In this document: piece by piece, positions 34,248 through 42,557 of the stretch | How positions within the stretch are numbered: the stretch's first letter is position 1 | Layout of the letters: each line of letters starts with the position of its first letter | DNA from: Hymenobacter busanensis | GTDB lineage: Bacteria; Bacteroidota; Bacteroidia; Cytophagales; Hymenobacteraceae | Direction: 5' to 3' | NCBI RefSeq assembly: GCF_008727865.1 | Contig: NZ_VTWU01000002.1 | Span: forward strand, 496,001-560,000 | DNA: 64,000 nucleotides | Notes under the pieces: model-generated | Told to the model about the DNA's origin: nothing | Databases searched by the model: none | What the model saw: the letters and a program-made list of their open reading frames with translations, nothing else | Made by a program: the position numbers and the translations under genes

Positions 34248-37016
34248 TTATAGCACCAGGATGCGCCGGGTTACTTCGCGGCCTCCCGGTATGCTTACCC
34301 GCAATAGATAGGTGCCGGACTTCAGTCCGTAGGTATCCAGCTCTTTGATGATGCTGATGTCGGTTGTTACGTCGCGTTGCAACCGGCCCAGTACATCGAA
34401 CAGGCGCATGCGTAACGCTTGCTCGGGAGGACCGACTACAAACAGGGGTTCCCCGGCGGTTACCGGAACCGGATACACCAGCACATCGGCCACGGCGGGC
34501 ACGAAGTTTACGACTTCAGTCTGGCTGTAGAGGGTTTGGCCCGTGCTGAGTTGCAGGCGGGTGCGGTATTCGGCCCGGCCCAGCTGCGGCTGCGGATCGG
34601 TGAGCAGGGTTGTCAACTGTAAGTTGGTGGTCAGGCTTTGCACGGCGGAAAAGCTACCATCGGGATTCCGTCGTTCCAGCGCAATGCTCTGCAAGCGGTA
34701 GGTAGTGCCCAGCGTGAGGTTGAACTGAACCGTGTCCATCACCTGCTGCTTGGGCAGGAAGGAGCGCACGTAACACCCGTAGTAACTCTGGGTCACATCC
34801 ACGGTACTGCTCCGCTCCCCTACCCGACTTTGCACAACGGGAGCCACGGCGTAGTAGCGGGCTGTGGCTTCGGTGGTGGTGAGGCGCAGGGCGGTATCGG
34901 GCAGCAAGCGGAAGGGCTCCAACTGGGTGGCGCCTAGCCGGTACACTTGGTACTGAGTGGCGCCGGGCACCGGGGTCCAGGTGAGCAGCGTTTCATCGGC
35001 GCAGGCATAGGCCACATCCAGCAGCAGTGGTTGGGCTACGAAAAACGTATCGGAGGCAACGGCCCCGGCAGCGGTGACGAAGCGGAGCTGAGCGGCTGCC
35101 GGGGTACTAGGGGCCGACCAGCGCAAAGTTTGCCGGGCTAGATCAACGGAAGTACTAATGGTGGTCCAGGTAGTTTGCCCTACGACCTGGTATTCCAGCC
35201 GGGCGTCCGTGGCCGGGCCGGCCCACTGCCAACGCAGCAGCGCCTCTTCCCCGGCCCGCACGTTGCGCGCTTTTGAGGGGTGAAGCCAGGTAAGGCCGTT
35301 TTCCAGTTCGTAGGCCACGTTGAAAGCTTGCGGCCCTTGTCCCAGTTGGTAGCCCCGCACGCGCAGTTCGTAAGTGCCAGCCGCGGGTAGGTCCAGCGTA
35401 ATCTGTTCGGCGTTGTCGCGGTGGTTGGGGCGGCGGCGGGCGGGCTGGGCCAGCGAATCGAGGTGGGGATAGGCGCTGAGCGTCCACGGCAGCCAGCTTT
35501 GGCCATCGGCGGGCCGGGCGAGGGTCAGGTCCAGGTCGTTGACAAGGGTCGTAGCGGCGTTGGCGGCGGCTTCCGGGTCCGTCCAGGCCAGTGTGATTTT
35601 GAGGCGGTGGGTACCGGCCGGCACCGTCAGCGGAAACACCTGTTCCTGTCCCTGGCCCACGCTCCCTGCCACAAAACGACCGTCGAGCATGGTTTGCACC
35701 GCCCCCAGCGCGTCGGCCTGGCCGTAACCTGCTACGAAATCCACGTTGGGCCGCCCGGTATCGTCGGCCGAGTTCAGTAGGGCGGCCCGCACCAGCGCCG
35801 AGGTGGGTAATGTGCCGTGCCGCTCCCGGTAGGCGTGCTGGGCAAGTAGACTGATGCCCGACACCAGCGCCGCCGCGTCGGAAGAACCGCCGCTGCCGTA
35901 GGCCACCAGCTCGGGCTTCACCCGGCCGTCGGCGGCGGGGCCGCGGGAGCTGAGCGCCACCACTTGCCCCAGGGCATCGGTATTGCCTACGCTCAGGCTG
36001 TTTTTGGCGTTTTTGAACTCGCCGGTGAGGTTGGCTGTGTTGGCCAGTCCGGCATAGGTGGTGCCCGCAGCGCCGGGCTGGTTGCCGATGTTGCCGGAAG
36101 AAAATACGTGCACCAAGGCCGGGTATTGCCGCGCCTGCGCGTCGTAGGCACGGGCTTCGAGGCCGTAGAAATTCTCCACGCCCACGTTCACCCCGTAGGA
36201 GTGATTTTGCACCGAGACGCCCTGCGCCGCCAGTGTCGCGCCGTTGTCGGGCAATAAGTTGCGGGAACTGGCTTGGGCGATGCGCGCCTGCCAAGCCGCG
36301 CCTTTGCCGTTGGGCGACGAGTTGCCGGCTCCGGCAATAAGCGTGGTCATGATGGTAGAGTGCGCATCAAGTACCTGCGCCTGCGGGTCAGGGTTGACGA
36401 GGCGCCCCTTGAAGTCGATGTCGGTTTCGTCAATGGGGTCTTCCTTCACCGAAACCGTCAGTCCCTGGCCCGTAAGCTGCGGGTAACGGGCGTGCACGGC
36501 GGTTATTTTGTTGGCCATGAGGTCAGCGCCGTTGAGTTGGCGCTCCGGCCGGGCCTGGCGGTCGGCGGCCTGTACAAAGCTCACGTAGGGGCAGGCCGCC
36601 AGCGCGGTGGCTGTGGCGACTCCTTGCACGGTAAACAACTGCGCATCGGTAGTGGCCTGCAGGTGGGCGCCGGGCAGGTGCTGGGCGGTCCAGCGGCGGA
36701 AGGCAGCAACATCCAGAACCTGTACGCGGAAAGCAGCGGCCCGCGGAACCAGCTGCAGCGGCGGCGCTAGTTTTGCCGACAGCGCGGCGCGGGCAGCGGG
36801 CGTTTGGGCGTGGGAAGCGGACAGCAGCGCGGCGGGCAGCAGCACCGCCAAAGCGGAGCGAAACAGTACGGTTTTCAGAGCGGTGGTTTGGTAAGGCGCA
36901 AAATCAACCGAGCAACGCACGCGGCCCAGGTTGATGGCAGGAGCAGGAGAATGGCTTTCAAGATACGAAAGCCAGCCGACGCGTGCACGGCATTCCGATC
37001 CTTTAGCCCCCGCCAT
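34248..37016 (-). CDS. Subtilisin-like (S8) serine protease with T9SS sorting tail
   Basis: 922 residues from the ATG at 37016. A hydrophobic export signal (VLFRSALAVLLPAALLSASHA) lies at about residues 50-70, then an inhibitor-like propeptide. The S8 domain has a modified Asp site (LTVSVKEDPIDETDIDF), the His site AHSTIMTTLIAG and the Ser site GSGGSSDAAALVSG, a variant of GTSMAAP. A P-domain-like region (HRLKITLAWTDPEA), fibronectin-like domains and a C-terminal T9SS sorting domain (VLVYPVPVTAGE with MRLFDVLGRLQRDV) follow. It is probably a secreted or surface protease. The start is doubtful: the ATG gives an unusually long 46-residue lead, and no ATG, GTG or TTG lies directly before the signal peptide. 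It begins 4 bases after the NHL gene. Confidence 0.87.
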   Translation of the reverse strand: MAGAKGSECRARVGWLSYLESHSPAPAINLGRVRCSVDFAPYQTTALKTVLFRSALAVLLPAALLSASHAQTPAARAALSAKLAPPLQLVPRAAAFRVQVLDVAAFRRWTAQHLPGAHLQATTDAQLFTVQGVATATALAACPYVSFVQAADRQARPERQLNGADLMANKITAVHARYPQLTGQGLTVSVKEDPIDETDIDFKGRLVNPDPQAQVLDAHSTIMTTLIAGAGNSSPNGKGAAWQARIAQASSRNLLPDNGATLAAQGVSVQNHSYGVNVGVENFYGLEARAYDAQARQYPALVHVFSSGNIGNQPGAAGTTYAGLANTANLTGEFKNAKNSLSVGNTDALGQVVALSSRGPAADGRVKPELVAYGSGGSSDAAALVSGISLLAQHAYRERHGTLPTSALVRAALLNSADDTGRPNVDFVAGYGQADALGAVQTMLDGRFVAGSVGQGQEQVFPLTVPAGTHRLKITLAWTDPEAAANAATTLVNDLDLTLARPADGQSWLPWTLSAYPHLDSLAQPARRRPNHRDNAEQITLDLPAAGTYELRVRGYQLGQGPQAFNVAYELENGLTWLHPSKARNVRAGEEALLRWQWAGPATDARLEYQVVGQTTWTTISTSVDLARQTLRWSAPSTPAAAQLRFVTAAGAVASDTFFVAQPLLLDVAYACADETLLTWTPVPGATQYQVYRLGATQLEPFRLLPDTALRLTTTEATARYYAVAPVVQSRVGERSSTVDVTQSYYGCYVRSFLPKQQVMDTVQFNLTLGTTYRLQSIALERRNPDGSFSAVQSLTTNLQLTTLLTDPQPQLGRAEYRTRLQLSTGQTLYSQTEVVNFVPAVADVLVYPVPVTAGEPLFVVGPPEQALRMRLFDVLGRLQRDVTTDISIIKELDTYGLKSGTYLLRVSIPGGREVTRRILVL

Positions 37017-37020
37017 TCAC

Positions 37021-38088
37021 CTAGCGAATTACCCGCACGGTATGGTTGCGCCCGTCGGCTACGTACACGGCCCCGCCGGGCCCTATGGCCAGCCCCAACG
37101 GGCTTTTGAAGCGGGCCGCGGCCGCTGATCCGTCGGCGCTGCCTGGCGAATTGGCGTCGCCGGCCAGGGTGCCCACCTGCCCAGTGGCAGGGTTGATTTG
37201 CCGAACCACCATGCCAGCCGCATCGGCCACATACAGCGTGCCGCTGGCGCCCAGGGCCATACCCGAGGGCGCCCCAAACCGGGCTTCCGCGCCGGTACCG
37301 TCGGCGTTGCCAAATTTGCGGACCTTGCCGGCTAGGGTGCTCACGGTGCCGTCAGCGCCGATACGGCGCACGGTCATGTTGCCGTTGTCGGCTACGTAGA
37401 GCGCGCCGCTGGCTTCGACGGCAATGCCGTAGGGGTAGCGGAAACCGGCCGCCGTGCCCGGGCCATCGAGGCTGCCGATGCGCTTGGGGGTACCGGCCAG
37501 CGTAGTCACGGCACCGGCGGGACTGATGCGGCGCACCGTGTGGTTGTAGGTATCGGCCACGAGCACGTTGCCTGCGGCGTCGACGGCCAAGGCGTGGGGC
37601 TGATTGAACCGCGCGGCGGCCCCCACACCGTCGGCGGTGCCGGGAAGGCCGGCAGCTCCGGCCAGCGTAGATATTGCCCCATCGGGCGTGATTTTGCGAA
37701 TGACGTTGTTGCCGGTGTCCGCTACGTACAGAGTACCCTGCGCATCCAGAGCCAGACCGACGGGGTTGAACAGCCGGGCTGCGGGGCCGATGCCGTCGGC
37801 GAAGCCTTTCTGCCCGGCGGTACCGGCCAAGGTGCTGACTTGGCCTGCGGCGGTGATTTTGCGAATGACATGGTTGTCGGTATCGGCCACGTACACGTTG
37901 CCGCCGGCGTCTACTGCCACGCCCATGGGGCGGCTGAAGCGGGCAGCCGCGCCCGCGCCATCGGCGCTGCCCTTGCTGCCCGCCGTACCGGCCAGGGTAC
38001 TAACTGCGGCGGACGTAGCGGATTGGGCGGCGGCTCGGGTCAGGAGCGTGCACCACAGCAGCAGTAAGAACTGATAACGCAGAAGCAT
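37021..38088 (-). CDS. Exported NHL-repeat beta-propeller protein
   Basis: 355 residues. The ATG at 38088 opens a signal peptide (MLLRYQFLLLLWCTLLTRAAAQ). The rest is six consecutive NHL units of about 54-57 residues; each contains a stretch like ARFSRPMGVAVDAGGNVYVA, then DTDNHVIRKI and STLAGTAGQKGFADG. Six blades make a complete propeller with no other domain. NHL propellers bind proteins or glycans, and some act as secreted lyases; no catalytic residues can be named here. It is followed 4 bases later by the subtilase start, so the two are probably one operon. Confidence 0.88.
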   Translation of the reverse strand: MLLRYQFLLLLWCTLLTRAAAQSATSAAVSTLAGTAGSKGSADGAGAAARFSRPMGVAVDAGGNVYVADTDNHVIRKITAAGQVSTLAGTAGQKGFADGIGPAARLFNPVGLALDAQGTLYVADTGNNVIRKITPDGAISTLAGAAGLPGTADGVGAAARFNQPHALAVDAAGNVLVADTYNHTVRRISPAGAVTTLAGTPKRIGSLDGPGTAAGFRYPYGIAVEASGALYVADNGNMTVRRIGADGTVSTLAGKVRKFGNADGTGAEARFGAPSGMALGASGTLYVADAAGMVVRQINPATGQVGTLAGDANSPGSADGSAAAARFKSPLGLAIGPGGAVYVADGRNHTVRVIR

Positions 38089-38133
38089 AACTCGAACAGA
38101 AAAGGCCGCGCAAGGTAAGGCCCGGACAACAAG

Positions 38134-38158
38134 CACCCCGGCCGGTGCGGCCGGGGTG
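38134..38158 (-). terminator. Hairpin after the alcohol dehydrogenase gene
   Basis: CACCCCGGCC and GGCCGGGGTG pair around a five-base loop, about 36 bases beyond the stop codon; the following tract is only moderately T-rich on either strand. Confidence 0.6.
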
Positions 38159-38193
38159 TTTCCTGAAGTAGTCGAAAAGGTTGCCGACGACAG

Positions 38194-39357
38194 CTAGGGC
38201 TTGAGCACTACTTTGGTGCAGTTGTCCTTCTTGTTGCGGAAGATGTCGTAGCCGTGCGCGGCTTCGGCCAGCGGCAGGCGGTGCGAAATGACGTCGTCGA
38301 GCTGCACCTTGCCGTCGATGACGTACTGCAGCAGCGTATCGATGTGCTTGTGGGCAGGGGCCTGCCCGCCACGCAGCGTAATGCCTTTGTCGAAAAACTG
38401 GCCCAGGGGGAAGTTGTCGAAATACGCACCGTACACGCCCAGCACCGACACGTTGCCCCCGCGACGCACGGCGCTCATGCAGGCTTCCAGCACTTTGGGG
38501 GAGCCTTTTTCAAAGTTAATAACGGCCTTGGCGCGGTCCAGCAGGTCGCGCTCGGGCTCGAAGCCCACGGCCTCCACGCACACGTCGGCACCGCGGCCGC
38601 CCGTCAGGGCGCGGATTTCTTCAATCACCTGCTTCCGGTCTTCCCACAGGATGGTTTCCACGTTGGCCGTGGCCCGGGCTTTGTCGAGGCGGTACTGTAG
38701 CACGTCCACGATGACTACGCGGCCCGCGCCGCGCAGCCAGGCCGATTTGGCGGCCATGATGCCCACCGGACCGGCCCCGAAAATGGCCACGAACTCGCCG
38801 CCCTTCACCTCGCCCCAGTCGATGCCGCTGTAGCCGGTGGGAAAGATATCGGTGAGGAACAGGGCCTGCTCGTCGGTAAGCGAGTCGGGAATGACGCGGG
38901 GGCCGTAGTCGGCGTAGGGCACACGCACGTACTCGGCCTGCCCGCCGTTGTAGCCGCCGTAGAGGTCGGTGTACCCGAAGAGGGCGCCGCCTTTTTCCGT
39001 CAACACGCCGCCTTCGGGGCCGTAGTGGTCGGGGTTGGAATGCTCGCAGTGGCCGGGCAGGTCGCGGTTGCAGAAAAAGCAGGTGCCGCAGGCTATCGGG
39101 AAGGGCACCACTACCCGGTCGCCCACTTTCAGCTTGCCGCCCACGCCTTTGCCCACTTCCTCCACAATGCCCATAAACTCGTGGCCCAGCACCATGGGCC
39201 GGGGCTGCGGAATGCCGCCGTTGTAGATGTGCAGATCGGAACCGCAAATGGCGGTGCTCGTCACCCGGATAATGGCGTCGCGCGCGTCTTCAATCTTCGG
39301 GTCGTCGACCGTGTCGACTCGCACGTCTTTGATGCCGTGAAACACTAATGCTTTCAT
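38194..39357 (-). CDS. Zinc-dependent alcohol dehydrogenase, formaldehyde-dehydrogenase-like group
   Basis: 387 residues. The catalytic zinc site appears as AICGSDLHIY and LGHEFMGIVEEVG; the structural zinc cysteines are in ACGTCFFCNRDLPGHC; the Rossmann motif is VAIFGAGPVGIMAAKSA. The segment EAVGFEPERDLLDRAKAVIN with KHIDTLLQYVIDGKV is typical of the group near glutathione-independent formaldehyde dehydrogenase. NAD(P)+-linked oxidation of an alcohol or aldehyde is expected; the substrate is unknown. I took the ATG at 39357 (MKALVFHGIKDVRVD), where the family begins. Confidence 0.92.
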   Translation of the reverse strand: MKALVFHGIKDVRVDTVDDPKIEDARDAIIRVTSTAICGSDLHIYNGGIPQPRPMVLGHEFMGIVEEVGKGVGGKLKVGDRVVVPFPIACGTCFFCNRDLPGHCEHSNPDHYGPEGGVLTEKGGALFGYTDLYGGYNGGQAEYVRVPYADYGPRVIPDSLTDEQALFLTDIFPTGYSGIDWGEVKGGEFVAIFGAGPVGIMAAKSAWLRGAGRVVIVDVLQYRLDKARATANVETILWEDRKQVIEEIRALTGGRGADVCVEAVGFEPERDLLDRAKAVINFEKGSPKVLEACMSAVRRGGNVSVLGVYGAYFDNFPLGQFFDKGITLRGGQAPAHKHIDTLLQYVIDGKVQLDDVISHRLPLAEAAHGYDIFRNKKDNCTKVVLKP

Positions 39358-39444
39358 AAAAAGGTGGTTTGGTTGTGGAAAAGAGGACGACAAGGAGCAC
39401 GGAGGCTAACGGACCGATTCCGGCCGAGGTTACCTAAAACCGCA

Positions 39445-39473
39445 AGCCCGACCGCAGCGGCTACGGTCGGGCT
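39445..39473 (-). terminator. Terminator after the RmlD-like gene
   Basis: AGCCCGACCG and CGGTCGGGCT arms with a nine-base loop; on the minus strand followed by TTGCGGTTTT. Confidence 0.65.
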
Positions 39474-39496
39474 CGTCTGAGAAGGCCAGTGAAGTA

Positions 39497-40399
39497 TCAG
39501 CCTGCCTGGGCCGATACAATGCCGATGCCCTCGGCGAAGCTGTGCGGCTGGTAGCCCAGCTCACGCGCGGCCTTGTCGATGACGAAACCGGTGCGCAAGG
39601 GGCGCTGGGCCGGTTGCGAAAACGTGCTGGCGTCCACGCGTTCGATCAGGCTGGCATCGAGCGAGAAATAGGCGGCCACGCGCTGGGCAATGTCGTAGGG
39701 CGTGAGGTACTCGCGGCCCGACAGGTGGTAAATGCCCTGCGCATCGTGCCGGGCCAGCAGCCAGCAACCTTCGGCCAGGTCTTCGGCCAATGTGGGCGTG
39801 CGCCATTGGTCACTGACGACTTTGATGGGCTTGCCGGCGCGCAGCGAGTCGCGCACCCACAGCACAATGTTGGTGCGGCCGCCGCCGTGCACCACCCCGT
39901 ACACCAACACCGTGCGCGCAATGGCCCAGCGCAGGTCAGGCACGCGCTGTACGGCCTGCTCGGCGGCCAGCTTGCTGCGGCCGTAGTGGCTGATGGGGTT
40001 GGGCACGGCATCTTCCGCGAGCAGGCCGCGGGAACCGTCGAAGATGAAATCGGTGCTCAGATGCGTGAGATGCACGCCGTGGGCAGCGCAGGCGCGGGCC
40101 AGGTTTTCGGTGGCCGTTACATTCTGCCGCCAGCAAGCGTCCTGGTTCAGCTCGCACTCGTCCACGTTGGTCATGGCGGCCGTGTGCACCACGTGCGTGG
40201 GCTGCCATTCCCCAATAACGCGGTCGACCTGGGCGGCATCGGTCACATCCAGCACCGTGAAAGGCACCGTGGGAAATACATCGGCCAGGCGGTTGGCACC
40301 GCGGGCGGTGGCCAGCAGCGTCACGCCCGGCTGCTGGTGCAGCCGGCCAAGCAGTTTCTGGCCCAAAAGACCGTTGGAGCCCGTTATCAGCAGCCGCAT
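39497..40399 (-). CDS. RmlD-like sugar-nucleotide reductase (extended SDR)
   Basis: 300 residues. The NAD(P) motif LLITGSNGLLGQKLLGRL, then VVHTAAMTNVDECELNQDAC, LSTDFIFDGSRG and SHYGRSKLAAEQAV (the Tyr-x3-Lys pair) mark the dTDP-4-dehydrorhamnose reductase (RfbD/RmlD) family. No rmlA, B or C genes are adjacent, so it may act on another nucleotide sugar. The start at 40399 (MRLLITGSNG) is where the family begins. Probably a single-gene unit bounded by terminators. Confidence 0.87.
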   Translation of the reverse strand: MRLLITGSNGLLGQKLLGRLHQQPGVTLLATARGANRLADVFPTVPFTVLDVTDAAQVDRVIGEWQPTHVVHTAAMTNVDECELNQDACWRQNVTATENLARACAAHGVHLTHLSTDFIFDGSRGLLAEDAVPNPISHYGRSKLAAEQAVQRVPDLRWAIARTVLVYGVVHGGGRTNIVLWVRDSLRAGKPIKVVSDQWRTPTLAEDLAEGCWLLARHDAQGIYHLSGREYLTPYDIAQRVAAYFSLDASLIERVDASTFSQPAQRPLRTGFVIDKAARELGYQPHSFAEGIGIVSAQAG

Positions 40400-40427
40400 A
40401 AAAGCAGAATTAGGGGTATTGAAAAGA

Positions 40428-40468
40428 CAAATGGCTGGCTGCTCAAGCGTTGAACAGCCAGCCATTTG
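40428..40468 (-). terminator. Terminator after the cyclophilin gene
   Basis: Perfect 14-base arms CAAATGGCTGGCTG and CAGCCAGCCATTTG; on the minus strand followed by TCTTTTC. About 18 bases past the cyclophilin stop. Confidence 0.85.
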
Positions 40469-40485
40469 CCCGTGTGGTTAGCGGG

Positions 40486-41175
40486 TTATTGGTACTGGTA
40501 TCCGTACAGTTCGGTGATTTTCTTCTTCTTCAACTTCTCCACTTTCACCGTCATTTTCACGGCCTCGGTGGGGCGGTCCATGTCGTTGCGGGCGGTTTTG
40601 GCAATTTTATCGACCACGTCCTGCCCCTGAATCACCTGCCCGAACACGGTGTACTGGCCGTCGAGGTGGGGCGTGCCTTTGGGGTTCTGCACGATGTAGA
40701 ACTGCGACGACGAACTGGCGCGGGTGGGATTCACGAAGTCGCCCTGGCGGGCGGCGGCCACGGCCCCGCGCTTGTGCTTGTACTCGGGGCGGATTTCGGC
40801 CGGAATCGTGGGGTCGTTGGGCTGGCCCATGCCGTCGTTGTTCGGGTCGGCGTCCTTCGAGTTGGCGTCGCCCCCCTGAACCATGAAGTCGGGAATGACG
40901 CGGTGGAAAGTGGTGCCGCTGTAGAAGCCGTTTTTGGCCTTGTCGAGGAAGTTGGCCTTGTGCAGAGGCGTCTGGTCGAAGAGCACGAGGCGAATGTCGC
41001 CCAAGGCCGTGGCACCTTGCATCACGCTCAGCGTTACTACTTCGTCTTTCTTGCTGGGCTTGGGGGCCTTGGTTTTAACTTTCGATTCGGTGCGGGCGGC
41101 TTGCTGGGCCTGCACCGCCGGGGCCGAAAACAGGAGCAGGGCCGCAACAGCTGTAAAACGCAGGGTAGCGAACAT
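40486..41175 (-). CDS. Exported cyclophilin-type peptidyl-prolyl isomerase
   Basis: 229 residues. Signal peptide MFATLRFTAVAALLLFSAPA, a short charged linker, then a single cyclophilin domain with NFLDKAKNGFYSGTTFHRVI, PDFMVQGGD, SSSSQFYIVQN and the substrate-pocket stretch LDGQYTVFGQVIQGQDVVDK. The Arg of FHRV and the Gln of MVQGGD, the catalytic positions of the fold, are present. It helps fold exported proteins in the periplasm. The ATG at 41175 is preferred to the TTG two codons upstream. Confidence 0.93.
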   Translation of the reverse strand: MFATLRFTAVAALLLFSAPAVQAQQAARTESKVKTKAPKPSKKDEVVTLSVMQGATALGDIRLVLFDQTPLHKANFLDKAKNGFYSGTTFHRVIPDFMVQGGDANSKDADPNNDGMGQPNDPTIPAEIRPEYKHKRGAVAAARQGDFVNPTRASSSSQFYIVQNPKGTPHLDGQYTVFGQVIQGQDVVDKIAKTARNDMDRPTEAVKMTVKVEKLKKKKITELYGYQYQ

Positions 41176-41214
41176 AGGCAAAGACTAGGGGGTGAAACGT
41201 TTCAGAAGGCGAAA

Positions 41215-41823
41215 CTACGCGGTTTCGGTGGAGCGCGCCACCCAGTCGGTACGCAGCAGGTCGAAGTAGTCGATGTCGACGTAGCGGCCGTCGTCGCCCT
41301 GCCGGAACTCGCGCCGCAGCCGGCCTCCGTGCACGAAGCCCAGCCGCAAGGCCAGTTGCCGGCTCCGTTCGTTGTCGGGCAAAATGCGGGCGAATACCTT
41401 TTCGAGGCGCAGTGCCTCAAACGCCGCTTCGCCCAGCACCGCCACCAACCCTTCGCGCAGCAGGCCCTGCCCCTCAAACGCGGCCCCCACGAAGTAGGCA
41501 ACCTCGGCTTTGGGCACATCGAAGGGACTGCGCAGCACGTCGCGCAGGCTGATGAGGCCGGCACAACGGCCCGGCGCCGCTACCGGCCAGATTCCGTACT
41601 GAAACCCGGCGCCGATGGCCCAGTCGGCTTCGCGCAAGGCAATGAAAGCGGCGGCTGACGCCTCGTCGGTTACGGCGCCGAGGGTACGCGGGAAGTTGCG
41701 CAGCAGGCGCGGCGCTTCGCTCGTGAGCATGGCCCAGAGGGCGGGCGCGTCGGCGGGCTGCCACGGGCGCAGCAGCAGGCGCGGGGTGCATATTTCGGTG
41801 GGCGGCTGGGGGCGGTCGAGCAT
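41215..41823 (-). CDS. GNAT family N-acetyltransferase, RimJ/RimL type
   Basis: 202 residues. Features of the RimJ/RimL branch are TPRLLLRPWQPADAPALWAM at the start, GLISLRDVLRSPFDVPKAEV, the acetyl-CoA loop GAAFEGQGLLREGLVAVLGEAAF and RILPDNERSRQLALRLGFVH at the end. It transfers acetyl from acetyl-CoA to an amino group, often of a protein N-terminus or a small molecule; the target is unknown. The start at 41823 opens right before the family region. It faces away from the DUF2238 gene. Confidence 0.9.
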   Translation of the reverse strand: MLDRPQPPTEICTPRLLLRPWQPADAPALWAMLTSEAPRLLRNFPRTLGAVTDEASAAAFIALREADWAIGAGFQYGIWPVAAPGRCAGLISLRDVLRSPFDVPKAEVAYFVGAAFEGQGLLREGLVAVLGEAAFEALRLEKVFARILPDNERSRQLALRLGFVHGGRLRREFRQGDDGRYVDIDYFDLLRTDWVARSTETA

Positions 41824-41924
41824 GGCAGCGGCAAAGAAGGAACTACGAATAAACCATTCTGCTGGCCGATGCGCACCGCCGTTTGGTGGCCGGCTGCGTA
41901 CACGGCGCAACTTCTTCCTGCCCC

Positions 41925-42557
41925 ATGCCCGACACCTCCCCTACCCGCTGGTTTCCGAAACTTCTGCTGGCCGCCTACCTGATGCTGTTTGCCGCGCTGT
42001 CCATCAACCCGTATAGCCGCGGTACTTGGGTAGCCGAAAACGCGCCCATTGTGCTCATTGTGGCGGCGCTGGTGGTGCTGCACGTGCGCGGCGTGCGCTT
42101 CAGCAACCTAGCCTACGCCCTCATGAGCGTGCTGATTTTTCTGCACACCATCGGCGGGTACTACACCTTCGAGCGGGTGCCGTTCGACTGGTTCAACCAC
42201 CTCTTCGGCTTCAAGCGCAACATGTACGACCGTGTGGCGCACGTGAGCGTGGGCTTTTTCGCCTTCGCCATTCTGGAGCAAATCGACCGCACGGCTACCA
42301 TTCGGGTGCGGTGGGTGGCTTATCTGTTTGCGCTGTGCGTCATCGGCACGGTGGCCATGAGCTACGAAATCATCGAGTGGCTCTATGCCGACCTGAGCGA
42401 CCCCACGGCCGGCGCCGCCTTCCTCGGCAGCCAGGGCGACATTTGGGACGCGCAGAAAGACATGCTGGCCGACACCAGCGGCGCGGTGCTGGCGCTGGCC
42501 TTGTATGCGCTGACGGGACGTGGGCCCAAGCCGGGAACAGATTCGGTTCGCGCCTAA
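41925..42557 (+). CDS. DUF2238 integral membrane protein (YjdF family)
   Basis: 210 residues with about five membrane helices. The family pattern is VPFDWFNHLFGFKRNMYDRV followed by AHVSVGFFAF, then MSYEIIEWLYADLSD and FLGSQGDIWDAQKDMLAD; the conserved Asp, His and Glu in these segments lie near the membrane surface. The family is widespread and of unknown function. ATG 41925 (MPDTSPTRWF) is taken as the start. Its stop codon overlaps the hemC stop tail to tail. Confidence 0.9.
   Translation: MPDTSPTRWFPKLLLAAYLMLFAALSINPYSRGTWVAENAPIVLIVAALVVLHVRGVRFSNLAYALMSVLIFLHTIGGYYTFERVPFDWFNHLFGFKRNMYDRVAHVSVGFFAFAILEQIDRTATIRVRWVAYLFALCVIGTVAMSYEIIEWLYADLSDPTAGAAFLGSQGDIWDAQKDMLADTSGAVLALALYALTGRGPKPGTDSVRA

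Noticed and set aside
37021-38088. Periodic DNA similarity of about 160-170 bases
   Set aside because: Explained by six NHL protein repeats; the DNA units differ at third positions.
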